A stretch of DNA of 64,000 bases from Bacteroidia bacterium (GCA_030427865.1 JAUICK010000006.1:1-64000); one strand, 5' to 3'; counted from the first letter of the stretch, positions 34,673-43,839 are shown. Program-made: numbers and translations. Notes: generated from the letters alone by a model not told the origin.

Positions 34673-36067
34673 ATGATTCAAAACGATACTATTATAGCTT
34701 TAGCAACTCCTTCTGGAGTTGGTGCAATTTCTGTAATTAGACTTTCTGGTGACAAAGCCATTACAATTGTTGATGCTCATTTTAAGTCGATAAAGAAGAA
34801 TAAAACCTTAAAAAATCAGAAATCACACACCATTCATTTAGGTCATATTATTAAGAATGATATAATTTTAGATGAAGTTTTGGTATCCATTTTTAAAAAT
34901 CCTAATTCATATACTGGCGAAAATGTAGTCGAAATTTCTTGTCATGGAAGTAGTTTTATTCAGCAAGAAATTATTCAACTATTCTTACAAAACGGTTGTA
35001 GAATGGCAGATAATGGTGAGTTTACCATGCGAGCTTTTTTAAATGGAAAAATAGATTTATCTCAAGCAGAAGCAGTTGCAGATGTTATTGCTTCGAATTC
35101 TGCTGCGAGTCATCAAATAGCAATTCAGCAAATGCGTGGTGGAATTACCAACGAGCTAAAAGAATTACGCACTCAATTATTAGATTTTGCTGCTTTAATT
35201 GAATTGGAACTCGATTTCTCTGGAGAAGATGTAGAATTTGCAGATAGAGCAAAGTTTAAAGAATTAGTCGCAAAAATTACTTTTGTATTAAAACGTTTAA
35301 TCGATTCTTTTGCTTTTGGAAATGCTATGAAAAACGGAATTCCAGTTGCAATTATAGGAGAGCCTAACGTAGGTAAATCTACTTTATTAAATACACTTTT
35401 AAACGAAGAAAAAGCAATTGTATCCGACATTGCAGGCACAACTCGTGATGCTATTGAAGATGAGATGATTATTGACGGCGTTGCTTTCCGTTTTATTGAT
35501 ACAGCTGGAATTCGTGACACTAAAGATGTAATTGAAAATATTGGAATTAAAAAAGCCTATGAAAAAGCGGAAAATGCGCAATTAATCATTTTCTTAATTG
35601 ATTCTAACAAATTTGCTTGTGCCAAAGATGAGTTTTTAAAAGAAATTGAAACGATTAAAGAGCGTTTTCCTAACAAACGTTTGTTAGTTATTGCTAATAA
35701 AATTGATACGTTATCTTGTAATGATTCTTCTATCTTACAATCAGAAATTGAAAACTTAATTTTACTTTCTGCTAAACAAAAAACAGGAATTAATGAGTTA
35801 AAACAAGAATTGACTTCTTTAGTAAATACTGGAGCATTAAGTAATAATGAAACTATTGTTACCAATTCTCGTCATTTTGAAGCTTTAAACAACGCTTTAA
35901 CCGCTATTACTTCTGTTCAACAAGGAATAGATTTAGAAATTTCTACTGATTTATTTTCTATTGATATTAGAGAATGTCTTCGTCACCTTGGTAATATTAC
36001 AGGAGAATATGATGTGGATAAAGATATTTTAGGTCATATTTTTGGAAATTTCTGTATTGGGAAGTAA
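34673..36067 (+). CDS. mnmE: tRNA modification GTPase MnmE
   Basis: With MnmG, this GTPase installs the carboxymethylaminomethyl group on wobble uridine 34 of some tRNAs. It has 464 residues. An N-terminal tetrahydrofolate-binding domain is followed by helical regions. The inserted G domain has G1 GEPNVGKS (229-236), G3 DTAGIRDT and G4 ANKID. The protein ends FCIGK, with the conserved C-terminal cysteine. Start 34673 (MIQNDTIIALATPSGVGAIS) matches the family's usual N-terminus. An upstream ATG at 34658 overlaps the -7 box. Confidence 0.96.
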   Translation: MIQNDTIIALATPSGVGAISVIRLSGDKAITIVDAHFKSIKKNKTLKNQKSHTIHLGHIIKNDIILDEVLVSIFKNPNSYTGENVVEISCHGSSFIQQEIIQLFLQNGCRMADNGEFTMRAFLNGKIDLSQAEAVADVIASNSAASHQIAIQQMRGGITNELKELRTQLLDFAALIELELDFSGEDVEFADRAKFKELVAKITFVLKRLIDSFAFGNAMKNGIPVAIIGEPNVGKSTLLNTLLNEEKAIVSDIAGTTRDAIEDEMIIDGVAFRFIDTAGIRDTKDVIENIGIKKAYEKAENAQLIIFLIDSNKFACAKDEFLKEIETIKERFPNKRLLVIANKIDTLSCNDSSILQSEIENLILLSAKQKTGINELKQELTSLVNTGALSNNETIVTNSRHFEALNNALTAITSVQQGIDLEISTDLFSIDIRECLRHLGNITGEYDVDKDILGHIFGNFCIGK

Positions 36068-36155
36068 TTCAATATAGTTAAAACAAGATATTGTTCTCAT
36101 AAATGCAATCAGAAGCATTACAAACAAAAAAAGCGACAAGAGAAAATTAATTCAA

Positions 36156-36163
36156 TACCTTTG
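36156..36163 (+). promoter_or_regulatory. -7 box of the Fic gene
   Basis: TACCTTTG fits TAnnTTTG and is followed at once by the first operator copy, so a regulator bound there would cover the transcription start. No TTG is seen at standard distance. Confidence 0.5.
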
Positions 36164-36187
36164 TGATACTATCAAATGATACTATCA
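36164..36187. promoter_or_regulatory. Tandem palindromic operators TGATACTATCA x2
   Basis: Two exact copies of the 11-bp palindrome TGATA-C-TATCA at 36164-36174 and 36177-36187, spaced 13 bp start to start. They lie between the -7 box and the Fic start codon (36191). The layout suits repression by a protein with a helix-turn-helix. The Fic protein has such a C-terminal region. Confidence 0.7.
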
Positions 36188-36190
36188 TAA

Positions 36191-37153
36191 ATGAAGCCAC
36201 CTTATCAGATTACCGATACCATTTTAAAATTAGTTGTAGCCATTTCAGAGCGTTTGGGTGAAATTAATGCTACCCACTTATACAAGCCTCCAACAGAACT
36301 AAGAAAAAAGAACCGTATCAAAACAATACAATCTTCTTTAGAGATTGAGGGTAATACACTTACAGAAGAGCAGATTACGGCACTTTTAAACGATAAACGA
36401 GTAATTGCACCACAAAAAGATATTTTAGAGGTTCAGAACGCTATAAAAGTATATGAGCAATTACGAGACTTTAACCCTAATAAGTTAAAAGATTTAGAAA
36501 AAGCACACGCAATCCTTATGAAAGGATTAATTAATGATGCTGGAAAACTGCGTACTAAAAATGTTGGTATTGTAAAAGGATCAAAAGTTGAGCACGTTGC
36601 ACCAAGTGGAACTATGACAAAAGGTTTGATGAATGATTTATTTGATTATCTGAAAACCGACACAGATGTATTACTAATCAAAAGTTGTGTGTTTCATTAT
36701 GAATTTGAGTTTATACATCCTTTTTTAGATGGTAATGGACGAATGGGAAGACTATGGCAAACATTAATCTTGATGCAGAAGTATCCAGTTTTTGAATATC
36801 TGCCAGTTGAAAGTCTGATAAAAGAAAATCAAGAGGCTTACTATAAAGCATTAAGTATTTCGGATAAAAAGGCGACTTCTACGCCATTTATAGAGTTTAT
36901 GCTAAACATTATACTTCAAGCATTAGAAAACCTCTTAAAAACACAAAATAGAACCCTTACAGCAGAAGATAGGATAGAACTTTACAAAGATATTATTGGA
37001 GATAGTGATTTTAGCCGTAAAGATTATTTATTAAATTACAAAGATATTAGTCAAGCAACAGCAAGCCGAGATTTAAAATGGGCAGTAGAACAAGAAGTTT
37101 TAGTTAAAACTGGAGATAAGAGGTTGACAAAATATAAGTTCAATTTAACTTAA
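36191..37153 (+). CDS. Fic family protein (AMPylase-like), class II
   Basis: A 320-residue protein with an intact Fic motif HPFLDGNGRMGR (176-187) carrying catalytic H176. It is expected to transfer AMP or another nucleotide moiety to a protein target. The N-terminal inhibitory motif SxxxEG (S49 to G54, SLEIEG) marks a class II self-inhibited enzyme. A winged-helix-like C-terminus (ISQATASRDLKWAVEQ, about 285-300) points to DNA binding. No separate antitoxin gene is adjacent. Tandem operators just upstream suggest autoregulation. The target is unknown. Confidence 0.92.
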   Translation: MKPPYQITDTILKLVVAISERLGEINATHLYKPPTELRKKNRIKTIQSSLEIEGNTLTEEQITALLNDKRVIAPQKDILEVQNAIKVYEQLRDFNPNKLKDLEKAHAILMKGLINDAGKLRTKNVGIVKGSKVEHVAPSGTMTKGLMNDLFDYLKTDTDVLLIKSCVFHYEFEFIHPFLDGNGRMGRLWQTLILMQKYPVFEYLPVESLIKENQEAYYKALSISDKKATSTPFIEFMLNIILQALENLLKTQNRTLTAEDRIELYKDIIGDSDFSRKDYLLNYKDISQATASRDLKWAVEQEVLVKTGDKRLTKYKFNLT

Positions 37154-37277
37154 TTTGGTACTAATTTGACTTTAAAAATACATCTATTGTCTCTTATTTG
37201 TCTTATGAATTTTATAAGACCTTATAAACTACATATTCTCATTTTTTGCATCGAAAGTAAATAAAAAACCTATTAAT

Positions 37278-38732
37278 CTACATTTTAATTTTTTCTAAAA
37301 AACTATTTTTAAACTTTTTACCTATAGGTATTACATTATTATCTATAAAAACATGATTTCCAGAAACTTTATTTACCTTATCTATAGAAATAACATAAGA
37401 TCTATGAATTCTTATAAAATTGAAATATTTTAGTTTTTCTTCCCAATTTTTAAGGCTATCTAAAATTAAAATTTCTTTATCTTTCATTATTACTTTTACA
37501 TAATCTATAGCAAAAGCATGCAAATTATTTGTATTGGTTTGGTTTTCTTTAAATAGAAAAGTGCCCTCATTAAAATCTTCTGCTGGAAGAATGTTTTTAT
37601 TTTTAGTTAGGTTGTAATCAAGTTCTAAAAACTCTCCCTCTTTAGTAAACTTTCTTCTATAGTTTACATTATAATCTGTAGTTTTATGTTCATGAGATGA
37701 GTTTCTATTATAAATAAAATCGTTAACTCCAGTAACATTGGTATAAAATGTTTGGTTGTAAAAACTATGAAAATCGTTTGTATAATCTATTTGAAATGAG
37801 AGTTCGTTATTTTTATTCAGAAAAAAATCGATACCTGAAGATATTCTATGAGTTTTTCCATTAAAATCGTGTGGAGCATAAAAATCTCTTGTATTTCCAT
37901 TATTATAGTTTTGAAAAACCCATTGTTTACTATCCATATTTCTTTTAGAATTTGAAGCATTTAATCTAAAATTTATGATAGAAAGATTATAATTACCAAT
38001 AAAACCATATTGATAACGTTTGGTACCAACAGACGAATTCAAATCTAAATTTAATCCTCTATTTATTCCTTTTTTTTGAATAACATTGATTATTCCAGAC
38101 AACCCATCTGCTTGGTTTTTAGATGAGGGAGAGGTTATAATTTCTACTTTTTCTATGGATGATGCAGGTATTTGTTCTAATAATTCAGTTGCATTTAAAG
38201 GTGATGGTTTTCCGTTTAAAAGTATTCTAACATTTCCACTTCCCCTTAAAGATATTGTTCCTGTTCCTAAATCTGTTTGTATTTCAGATATTTGATCAAA
38301 AGCCTCTAGTGCTGTTGTGCCAGATTGTTGTATATCTGTACCAATATGTATTACTTTTCTGTCTATTTTTAATTGGGTTGTAGTTCTTTGGGCTGTAACA
38401 ATAACTTCATTTAATTGATTGTTATTAGGTTGTAAAAAGATATCTAACTGCTTTTTACCTGAAATAGACTGAACAGTAATTCTTTGAGTTTTATAACCTA
38501 TAAAACTAAATTCGAAATGTGTAAACTGTAGTGAAGTTTTTAGTATAAAAGCACCATTATCTTTTGCTGATGTTCCATCTACTAATTTAGTATTGTTATA
38601 AATGGCAATTGTTGCAAATGGTATAGTTTGTTGCGTTACTGCATCTTTTACAACTCCTTTGTAAAATTTTTCTTGCCCTCAAAAAAAAGAAGAAGTAAAA
38701 CAAAAAAGTAAAAGACTAAAAAATCGAATCAT
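37278..38732 (-). pseudogene. Broken outer-membrane receptor fused to LytTR regulator end
   Basis: On the minus strand from 38732, the reading frame encodes a signal peptide, an in-frame TGA (38679-38681) in place of a signal-peptide codon, then a carboxypeptidase-like domain, a TonB plug (LRGSGNVRILLNGKPSP) and the start of a beta barrel. It parallels the intact receptor at 45379-47769. After about 400 codons it passes without frameshift into the C-terminal part of a LytTR DNA-binding domain (FIRIHRSYVISIDKV, then IPIGKKFKNSF). The junction is near IDYVKV, where both families can share DYV. The rest of the barrel and the LytTR receiver domain are gone. This is a deletion-derived chimera, probably not expressed as a receptor. 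Confidence 0.88.
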
Positions 38733-38842
38733 TATTTAGGTTTTATTATAAATTCGAATTTCGCTTAGAAAATGATAACAGCAAATTATTTTCTGTTAAG
38801 TGCTTTATTTTCTCTGTTAAAAATAATTTTGCAATAAAACGC

Positions 38843-39949
38843 TTATAAACTTTCGTTAAAATAAGCAGATGGCGAAGTTCCCATCAGTTTTTTAAAAGAT
38901 TTATTAAAAGTAGTTTTAGAGTTAAAACCAGCTTCTTGTGCAAGTCCAAAAAATGTAAAATGCTTTGCTTTATCAGACTTGGCTAAAAGTATAAACTCTT
39001 TAATACGATAATAGTTTACGTATTCAAAAAAATTCATCCCAATATTTTCATTAAGTAAACGTGCAAGTTCTGGGTTATTTACTCCTAATAATTGTGCAAG
39101 TTCAGCTTTAAGTAGCTTGTTGTTTAAATACGGCTTTTTATCAAGCATAATTTGATCGAGTTCTACTTTTAAACGATCCATATCTTCGATGCTTAATTTA
39201 GATTGTGCGTATTTTTTTAGTTCAATTTCTGGTAATATTTGCATCACTTTAGGAGATATCATACCATAATAGGTAATAAAAAGTATGATAAATGCTAAAA
39301 AAAGCCATATAAATGGTCTAATACTTCGTTCTAATTCTGTGTAACCTGAAAGGCTAATAAAGTACATACTTATCCAAAATGATAAACAGATGGTAATTAT
39401 CCACAGAAAATTTACAAGAAATTTTAAATGCAATTCATAAGAAATTTCTTTTTTTACTTCTTTAGAAAAATTCTTAAAAACACCCCAGCTTAATACCACA
39501 TATATACTATTAATCATTAAACCAAAACCAAGGCAAATATGTATAACTCGAGACAACTCTCCTGTTTTTATTCTTTGCCCAATAACAGCATTAGAAGGAA
39601 TCATAAAATATATTACTATAAATATAGAATATACCAATGCAGGTATGTAATGGATTAAATCTTTATGAGAATATTTATTTTTTAATAAAATAGAACGAGT
39701 GAATAAATATACTGTTGGTCCAAATAACAATACTGAAAATTCTGAAAAAGAAATCAGTCTAAAATTGCTATTCCAAACACCTGCACTATGCAGTGTTCTA
39801 CCCAATAAACCTATTAAAAGTGTTGCTATTAAAAATGTCATATAACCATTTATATGTTTTCTTTTTCTTGGCGAAAAAACATAAACTGACATTAGAATAA
39901 TACTCTGAAAAAATCCAAAATAAATAAGTTGATTGAGCAGACCTTGCAT
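38843..39949 (-). CDS. Membrane-bound AraC-family regulator with seven TM helices
   Basis: A 368-residue regulator whose N-terminal 240 residues form about seven transmembrane helices, followed by a cytoplasmic AraC-type DNA-binding domain (about 270-365). The two helix-turn-helix parts are AELAQLLGVNNPELARLLNE and FGLAQEAGFNSKTTFNKSFKK, near 285 and 335. It presumably senses an envelope or membrane signal and acts on nearby genes. It lies 21 bp after the exported-protein gene at 39971-40666 on the same strand, upstream of the broken receptor. It is a close paralog of the gene at 44217-45311. Confidence 0.9.
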   Translation of the reverse strand: MQGLLNQLIYFGFFQSIILMSVYVFSPRKRKHINGYMTFLIATLLIGLLGRTLHSAGVWNSNFRLISFSEFSVLLFGPTVYLFTRSILLKNKYSHKDLIHYIPALVYSIFIVIYFMIPSNAVIGQRIKTGELSRVIHICLGFGLMINSIYVVLSWGVFKNFSKEVKKEISYELHLKFLVNFLWIITICLSFWISMYFISLSGYTELERSIRPFIWLFLAFIILFITYYGMISPKVMQILPEIELKKYAQSKLSIEDMDRLKVELDQIMLDKKPYLNNKLLKAELAQLLGVNNPELARLLNENIGMNFFEYVNYYRIKEFILLAKSDKAKHFTFFGLAQEAGFNSKTTFNKSFKKLMGTSPSAYFNESL

Positions 39950-39970
39950 ACCTAATTCTATTTTTAAGAG

Positions 39971-40666
39971 TTAATCAATTTTAAGTTGATGCACATTTTT
40001 TAAAGCATTGTAACTATTCATATCATATTTTTTTGCAAAAGCTTTAAAAGCAGATTTGTCATTCCATTCTACAATATAAAATTGGTCTGGATTATAGACA
40101 TAACCTGTGGGTGATGTTCCATCATTTAAATGCAGTACAATATTGCCTCCCATCTTTTTTATATCCTTTTCCCATTTTTTTATGAAACGATTAGATTTTT
40201 TTGTGTCTTTTACCCAAAAAGAAGTAGCAACATTATATTTTTCTCTATTAATAGAAAAGGTAAAATCTTGTTTCATTTCGTAATAAGTAAGATCAAAGTA
40301 TGGAAATAATGCTCTACGCTGCTGATGAAAATCTGGAACCCTTTTAGTAATATCTGCTAAAAAGTTTTCTCTCTTTTCTTTACTCGCCCATTTACCAAAT
40401 ATTAAACTATAAGGTTTGTGTGTACCTAATGTAAGCTCAGATATTTTAAACCCTTTTTGAGGTTGATAAGAATATTCGAACGCCACTGGAAAAGCAGTTT
40501 TTCTATACTGCATATATTTGTCTTTAGAGTTTGGAGCAGTTGTTAATAGCATAACATCTAATACTTCTCCTTTTTTAAAACTGTAAGACATCACCTTATT
40601 ATTCTGCCCAATACAATTAGAAATAGTTAGAGAAAGAATTACGATTGCAAATGTTTTTAATTTCAT
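39971..40666 (-). CDS. Exported protein with two ferredoxin-like (DUF1330-like) halves
   Basis: A 231-residue protein with a signal peptide (residues 1-21, cleavage near NCIGQ; the cysteine might be a weak lipobox). The mature part seems to hold two alpha/beta repeats of the dimeric ferredoxin-like type (DUF1330/NIPSNAP-like). One is around SLIFGKWASKEKRENFLADI (about 87-106), the other around QFYIVEWNDKSAFKAFAKKY (about 195-214). The function is unknown. It is the first gene of a unit with the seven-TM AraC regulator, and an 18-bp palindrome lies 47 bp upstream. Confidence 0.68.
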   Translation of the reverse strand: MKLKTFAIVILSLTISNCIGQNNKVMSYSFKKGEVLDVMLLTTAPNSKDKYMQYRKTAFPVAFEYSYQPQKGFKISELTLGTHKPYSLIFGKWASKEKRENFLADITKRVPDFHQQRRALFPYFDLTYYEMKQDFTFSINREKYNVATSFWVKDTKKSNRFIKKWEKDIKKMGGNIVLHLNDGTSPTGYVYNPDQFYIVEWNDKSAFKAFAKKYDMNSYNALKNVHQLKID

Positions 40667-40712
40667 ATTTATATAATTTTAAAGTTTATGAAGACAAAAC
40701 AATAATATTGAG

Positions 40713-40730
40713 TTTGTTTACACAAACAAA
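40713..40730. promoter_or_regulatory. Palindrome upstream of the exported-protein gene
   Basis: TTTGTTT-ACAC-AAACAAA, a 7-4-7 inverted repeat, lies 47 bp before the start codon at 40666, about where a promoter would be. A consensus -7 box is not clear. A role as operator for the adjacent AraC regulator is possible. Confidence 0.4.
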
Positions 40731-40882
40731 AAACATCTTGTGGTGTTCAAGTACAGTATAAATACTTTGGTTTAACATTTTTTAAGAAAATTAGTTGCTT
40801 TCTTTTTTAGACTTGTCAATTTCTAATTCTACTCTAATTGGTTTCAACTTTTATTCTTAATGATTTTAAAGCACTCTATTCT

Positions 40883-41038
40883 TTATCTTTTATTCTTCTC
40901 TTTTTTTAATGAATAAAAAAACAACAGCAAACTAAGTAATATGAAAATATATTGCATATAATTTTTATTATTAAAAACAGTAAGAGCAATTACCAATACT
41001 AGTATTCCGAAAATAAATATTGTAGATTTTTTTTTCAT
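40883..41038 (-). CDS. Small two-helix membrane protein (51 aa)
   Basis: A 51-codon frame, MKKKSTIFIFGILVLVIALT at the start and LKKEKNKR at the end, with two hydrophobic helices (about 6-22 and 30-44) bounded by lysines. This is a typical small inner-membrane protein. The ATG at 41038 follows a weakly purine-rich region. It lies 87 bp downstream of the 59-codon gene but beyond a terminator. No homology is claimed, and an expressed gene is likely but not proven. Confidence 0.55.
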   Translation of the reverse strand: MKKKSTIFIFGILVLVIALTVFNNKNYMQYIFILLSLLLFFYSLKKEKNKR

Positions 41039-41075
41039 TCTATGAAATATAATTGTAGTATGATGTAAAAAATAA

Positions 41076-41096
41076 AGGTCACTTTTTAAATGACCT
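41076..41096 (-). terminator. Terminator after the 59-aa gene
   Basis: Stem AGGTCA / TGACCT with a 9-base loop. On the minus strand it leads into a T-rich run. It is 30 bp after the stop of the small gene at 41126. Confidence 0.65.
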
Positions 41097-41125
41097 CTAT
41101 TTTATTTAAAGTTTAATAATTATTT

Positions 41126-41305
41126 TTAAAATCCTGTTCCAGGTACTTCTGGACTTTGTGCTTGTGCTTTTTGTGGATTTAAAATTAAATAAGTTCCTAA
41201 AGCTGTTAAAGCAGCATATTTACCATAGTTGCCTATTTTTTTTATAGCTTCTTTACGAGAAATTTCTGTAATTTTATTGATATTATTTTCTTTAGTTTTA
41301 TTCAT
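41126..41305 (-). CDS. Small protein with RK-type Tat-like signal (59 aa)
   Basis: A 59-codon frame beginning MNKTKENNINKITEISRKEA. The motif SRKEAIKKIG followed by a hydrophobic stretch (GKYAALTALGTYLILNP) and AQA resembles a twin-arginine signal with RK instead of RR. Only about nine residues remain after a cleavage at AQA (QSPEVPGTGF), so it might stay as a membrane-anchored peptide. It lies 20 bp downstream of the T9SS surface protein and is probably cotranscribed. Small proteins like this are familiar beside surface-protein genes in flavobacteria, but the function is unknown. Confidence 0.68.
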   Translation of the reverse strand: MNKTKENNINKITEISRKEAIKKIGNYGKYAALTALGTYLILNPQKAQAQSPEVPGTGF

Positions 41306-41325
41306 GATGTTTTTTTATAAGATGC

Positions 41326-43839
41326 TTAATTTAAAATAATTTTTTTGCTCAACTTACCTTCTTTAGTGATAAGCTGCACCAAATAAACACCATTTGCTAT
41401 ATTTGGTAATACAACATTTTCAACTGAACTTGCTATGAAAGATTTACTAAATACCAGCTTTCCCATGGCATTGTATATAGCAATAGCCGTTTCTGTATTC
41501 TTTAAACCTAAAATTTTTAAAGTAGCATTGTCTTTATTATAAATATGTACTTCTTTCAAACTCAAATTAGTTGTATTTAAAGTATTAGGTTTGGTATGCA
41601 AATAAAATCTACCTGTACCATTTAAATTTGACGAAGTAATGATTTTATAACTACTATTTGCTTCATCTAATCTAATAAAGATGTTTGCCTCTCTATCTTC
41701 TAAAAAGATTTTCATATCGTTAGTAAAATTATCTGCATTTACACTAAAAACAATTTCGGTATTGGCTTTAGCATCAACTCCTACAGGAATTATTATATTT
41801 TCAAAATCATTATTTGGTAATGCTTGTATTTTAAAATTAACTCCTTCATTATTCTCTACCAATTGTGTGTATATATTAAAGTTAGATGATTGCCCTGTAA
41901 AAGTACCTATATCAAATCTTGGGTCTAACCCTTTAGTTTTGTTAGAAGAATAATTTACTTCAGCTGTTTTTTCTTTACCTCCACTTTTGGCTATTAATTG
42001 TATTTTAGGATTAGAAGTTTTATAAAAAGTAACTCCATTTTGATCACTTTGCATCGCTTTTGTAAATGTAACTGAAGTAGAAGCTATATTAGAACTCACA
42101 AAAAACCCTTGTCCTGGATGGATAAAACCTGTGGTTAAGGGTTGGTATTCTCCATTACCACTGTCTGCACTTGCATTCCACACATATACACTCTCGTGAG
42201 TATCTGTTAATGGAGTTGTATTGGCTGCTAAAAAGCTTGCAATATTGATATGTGATGGAAAAGGGTTTCCTATTAATGTCCATCTGTTTTCATTAGCATT
42301 ACCCAAATTACTTGCTGTAATTGCTGTATTTACTGGTGGAGAAGGAAAAGTTCCTGTAAAAGTATAATCTCCTGAACTAGTTCTTAGTAAAGAATAACCA
42401 ACCCCAGAACCAAATGTTGTAGCTGTACCTCCATTTTGAAAATACACCCAATCTCCATCAGCATCTGTTGTATTAATATAACTGGCAATAGCTTCATTAT
42501 TCCCTGTTCCACTTGTATTTATACCATTAGTATTATTCCATGTATCATCAAATTGTTCTCCTGCAACTGGAGAAGAAATTAGATGCCATTTTGTATCACT
42601 TACATTTACTTTGTAAATAAAATTTCCATTTACAGTAGCATTACCATCAATTATTAAAGACCCTCCACTATTTACAGTTACAGAAGAACCAGCATCTATT
42701 GTAATGTTATTAGCAACTGCTCCAGTGTTAGAGCTTATTACTGGTTTATTAGCCACATTTGGCACAAAAACATTGTCTGCATTTGTGGGTACAGTAGCTG
42801 GACTCCAATTACTTGCAATTGCCCAATTTGTATTGGTTGCTCCTGTCCAACCTTTTCCTGTAGTGGTAAATGTTTTTACAGTCCCATAACTTGTACCTAC
42901 AGAGTTTATTGCATAGGCTTTAAATGAATATTGAGTACCTGCTGATAAACCTGTAATAGATTTAGAAAAAGCGCCTGTACCAGAACCGTTTGTGTTTTTA
43001 GCAACTCCAGTTCCTGAAATGAGTGGATTTGAGTTTACTGAAGTTTTAGAATATACAACACCTCTTTCTGTAACTGTTGCTCCACCATCTGCTGTTACAT
43101 TTCCGCCTAAAGTAGTGGTTGTGTTAGATATCAAACTTGCTGAAGTTGTAGAAACAGTTGGAGTGCTTGATGTAATTGTTCCGGTTACCAGTAAATCATC
43201 AAATAAAATTTCTTCTTGTGATCCTTGAAAATCAAAAACAATACGAATAACCATAGTGCTACCACTACCTGAAATAGATTTTGTGATTTCTTGCGAAGTT
43301 TGATTTACCAAAACATCATCACCAGAACCTGATATCCCATTATTAGAAGCATCATAATAGTAGTTTCCACTAGATGAACCTCCTGTAGAAATTATAGTTT
43401 GAAAAGCACCTCCGTTAATAGCATATTGGACAGTTAAAACGTCATTAGTTTCATATCTCCCTCCATCACCTCCTCTTGGAGCAGCCAAACGAAATTTAAA
43501 TGACATATTACTGGCATTAGTTATATTTATTGAGTTCGTTTCTATGTAGTGGCTACCAACAAATCCAGCACCATCGTGATCTTCTAATGCAATTACATTT
43601 CCAGAAAATCCTGTTACTGCATTTCCTAAAGGCAATGTTGCTGGGTTTGCTTTGGTAATATAATCTGTTCCAGTAGATGCAAAATTAACGCTTGTTCCAC
43701 CTGCATTTTTTAAAGTATAAGTATCAAAATTTGTTCCTTCAAAATTTTGTGAGTATAAAGTAGTTTGCGCTAATAAACTAGTATTGGATTGAACAAAAAA
43801 TATCACTAAAAGAATTGATAATACGTAAAGTTTTTTCAT
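41326..43839 (-). CDS. T9SS-sorted surface protein with Fn3-like region
   Basis: An 837-residue secreted protein. The signal peptide is residues 1-25 (ending LLAQ). An adhesin-like beta domain (about 26-225; YSQNFEGTNFDTY, EEILFDDLLVTG) is followed by an Fn3-like repeat (about 228-325; ITGLSAGTQYSFKAYAINSVG) and a domain often seen in T9SS cargo (GKGWTGATNTNWAIASNW, about 330-400). The C-terminal 75 residues are a type A sorting domain (IAIYNAMGKLVFSKSF; GVYLVQLITKEGKLSKKI), which directs export through T9SS and attachment to the surface. No enzymatic motif is visible. It may be a structural or adhesion protein. Confidence 0.92.
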   Translation of the reverse strand: MKKLYVLSILLVIFFVQSNTSLLAQTTLYSQNFEGTNFDTYTLKNAGGTSVNFASTGTDYITKANPATLPLGNAVTGFSGNVIALEDHDGAGFVGSHYIETNSINITNASNMSFKFRLAAPRGGDGGRYETNDVLTVQYAINGGAFQTIISTGGSSSGNYYYDASNNGISGSGDDVLVNQTSQEITKSISGSGSTMVIRIVFDFQGSQEEILFDDLLVTGTITSSTPTVSTTSASLISNTTTTLGGNVTADGGATVTERGVVYSKTSVNSNPLISGTGVAKNTNGSGTGAFSKSITGLSAGTQYSFKAYAINSVGTSYGTVKTFTTTGKGWTGATNTNWAIASNWSPATVPTNADNVFVPNVANKPVISSNTGAVANNITIDAGSSVTVNSGGSLIIDGNATVNGNFIYKVNVSDTKWHLISSPVAGEQFDDTWNNTNGINTSGTGNNEAIASYINTTDADGDWVYFQNGGTATTFGSGVGYSLLRTSSGDYTFTGTFPSPPVNTAITASNLGNANENRWTLIGNPFPSHINIASFLAANTTPLTDTHESVYVWNASADSGNGEYQPLTTGFIHPGQGFFVSSNIASTSVTFTKAMQSDQNGVTFYKTSNPKIQLIAKSGGKEKTAEVNYSSNKTKGLDPRFDIGTFTGQSSNFNIYTQLVENNEGVNFKIQALPNNDFENIIIPVGVDAKANTEIVFSVNADNFTNDMKIFLEDREANIFIRLDEANSSYKIITSSNLNGTGRFYLHTKPNTLNTTNLSLKEVHIYNKDNATLKILGLKNTETAIAIYNAMGKLVFSKSFIASSVENVVLPNIANGVYLVQLITKEGKLSKKIILN

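Noticed and set aside
36191..37153. Fic gene as half of a toxin-antitoxin pair
   Set aside because: The inhibitory motif is within the same protein and no small antitoxin gene lies next to it.
39397..39405. Perfect DnaA box TTATCCACA
   Set aside because: It is single and lies within the AraC coding sequence. Chance occurrence is expected at this frequency.
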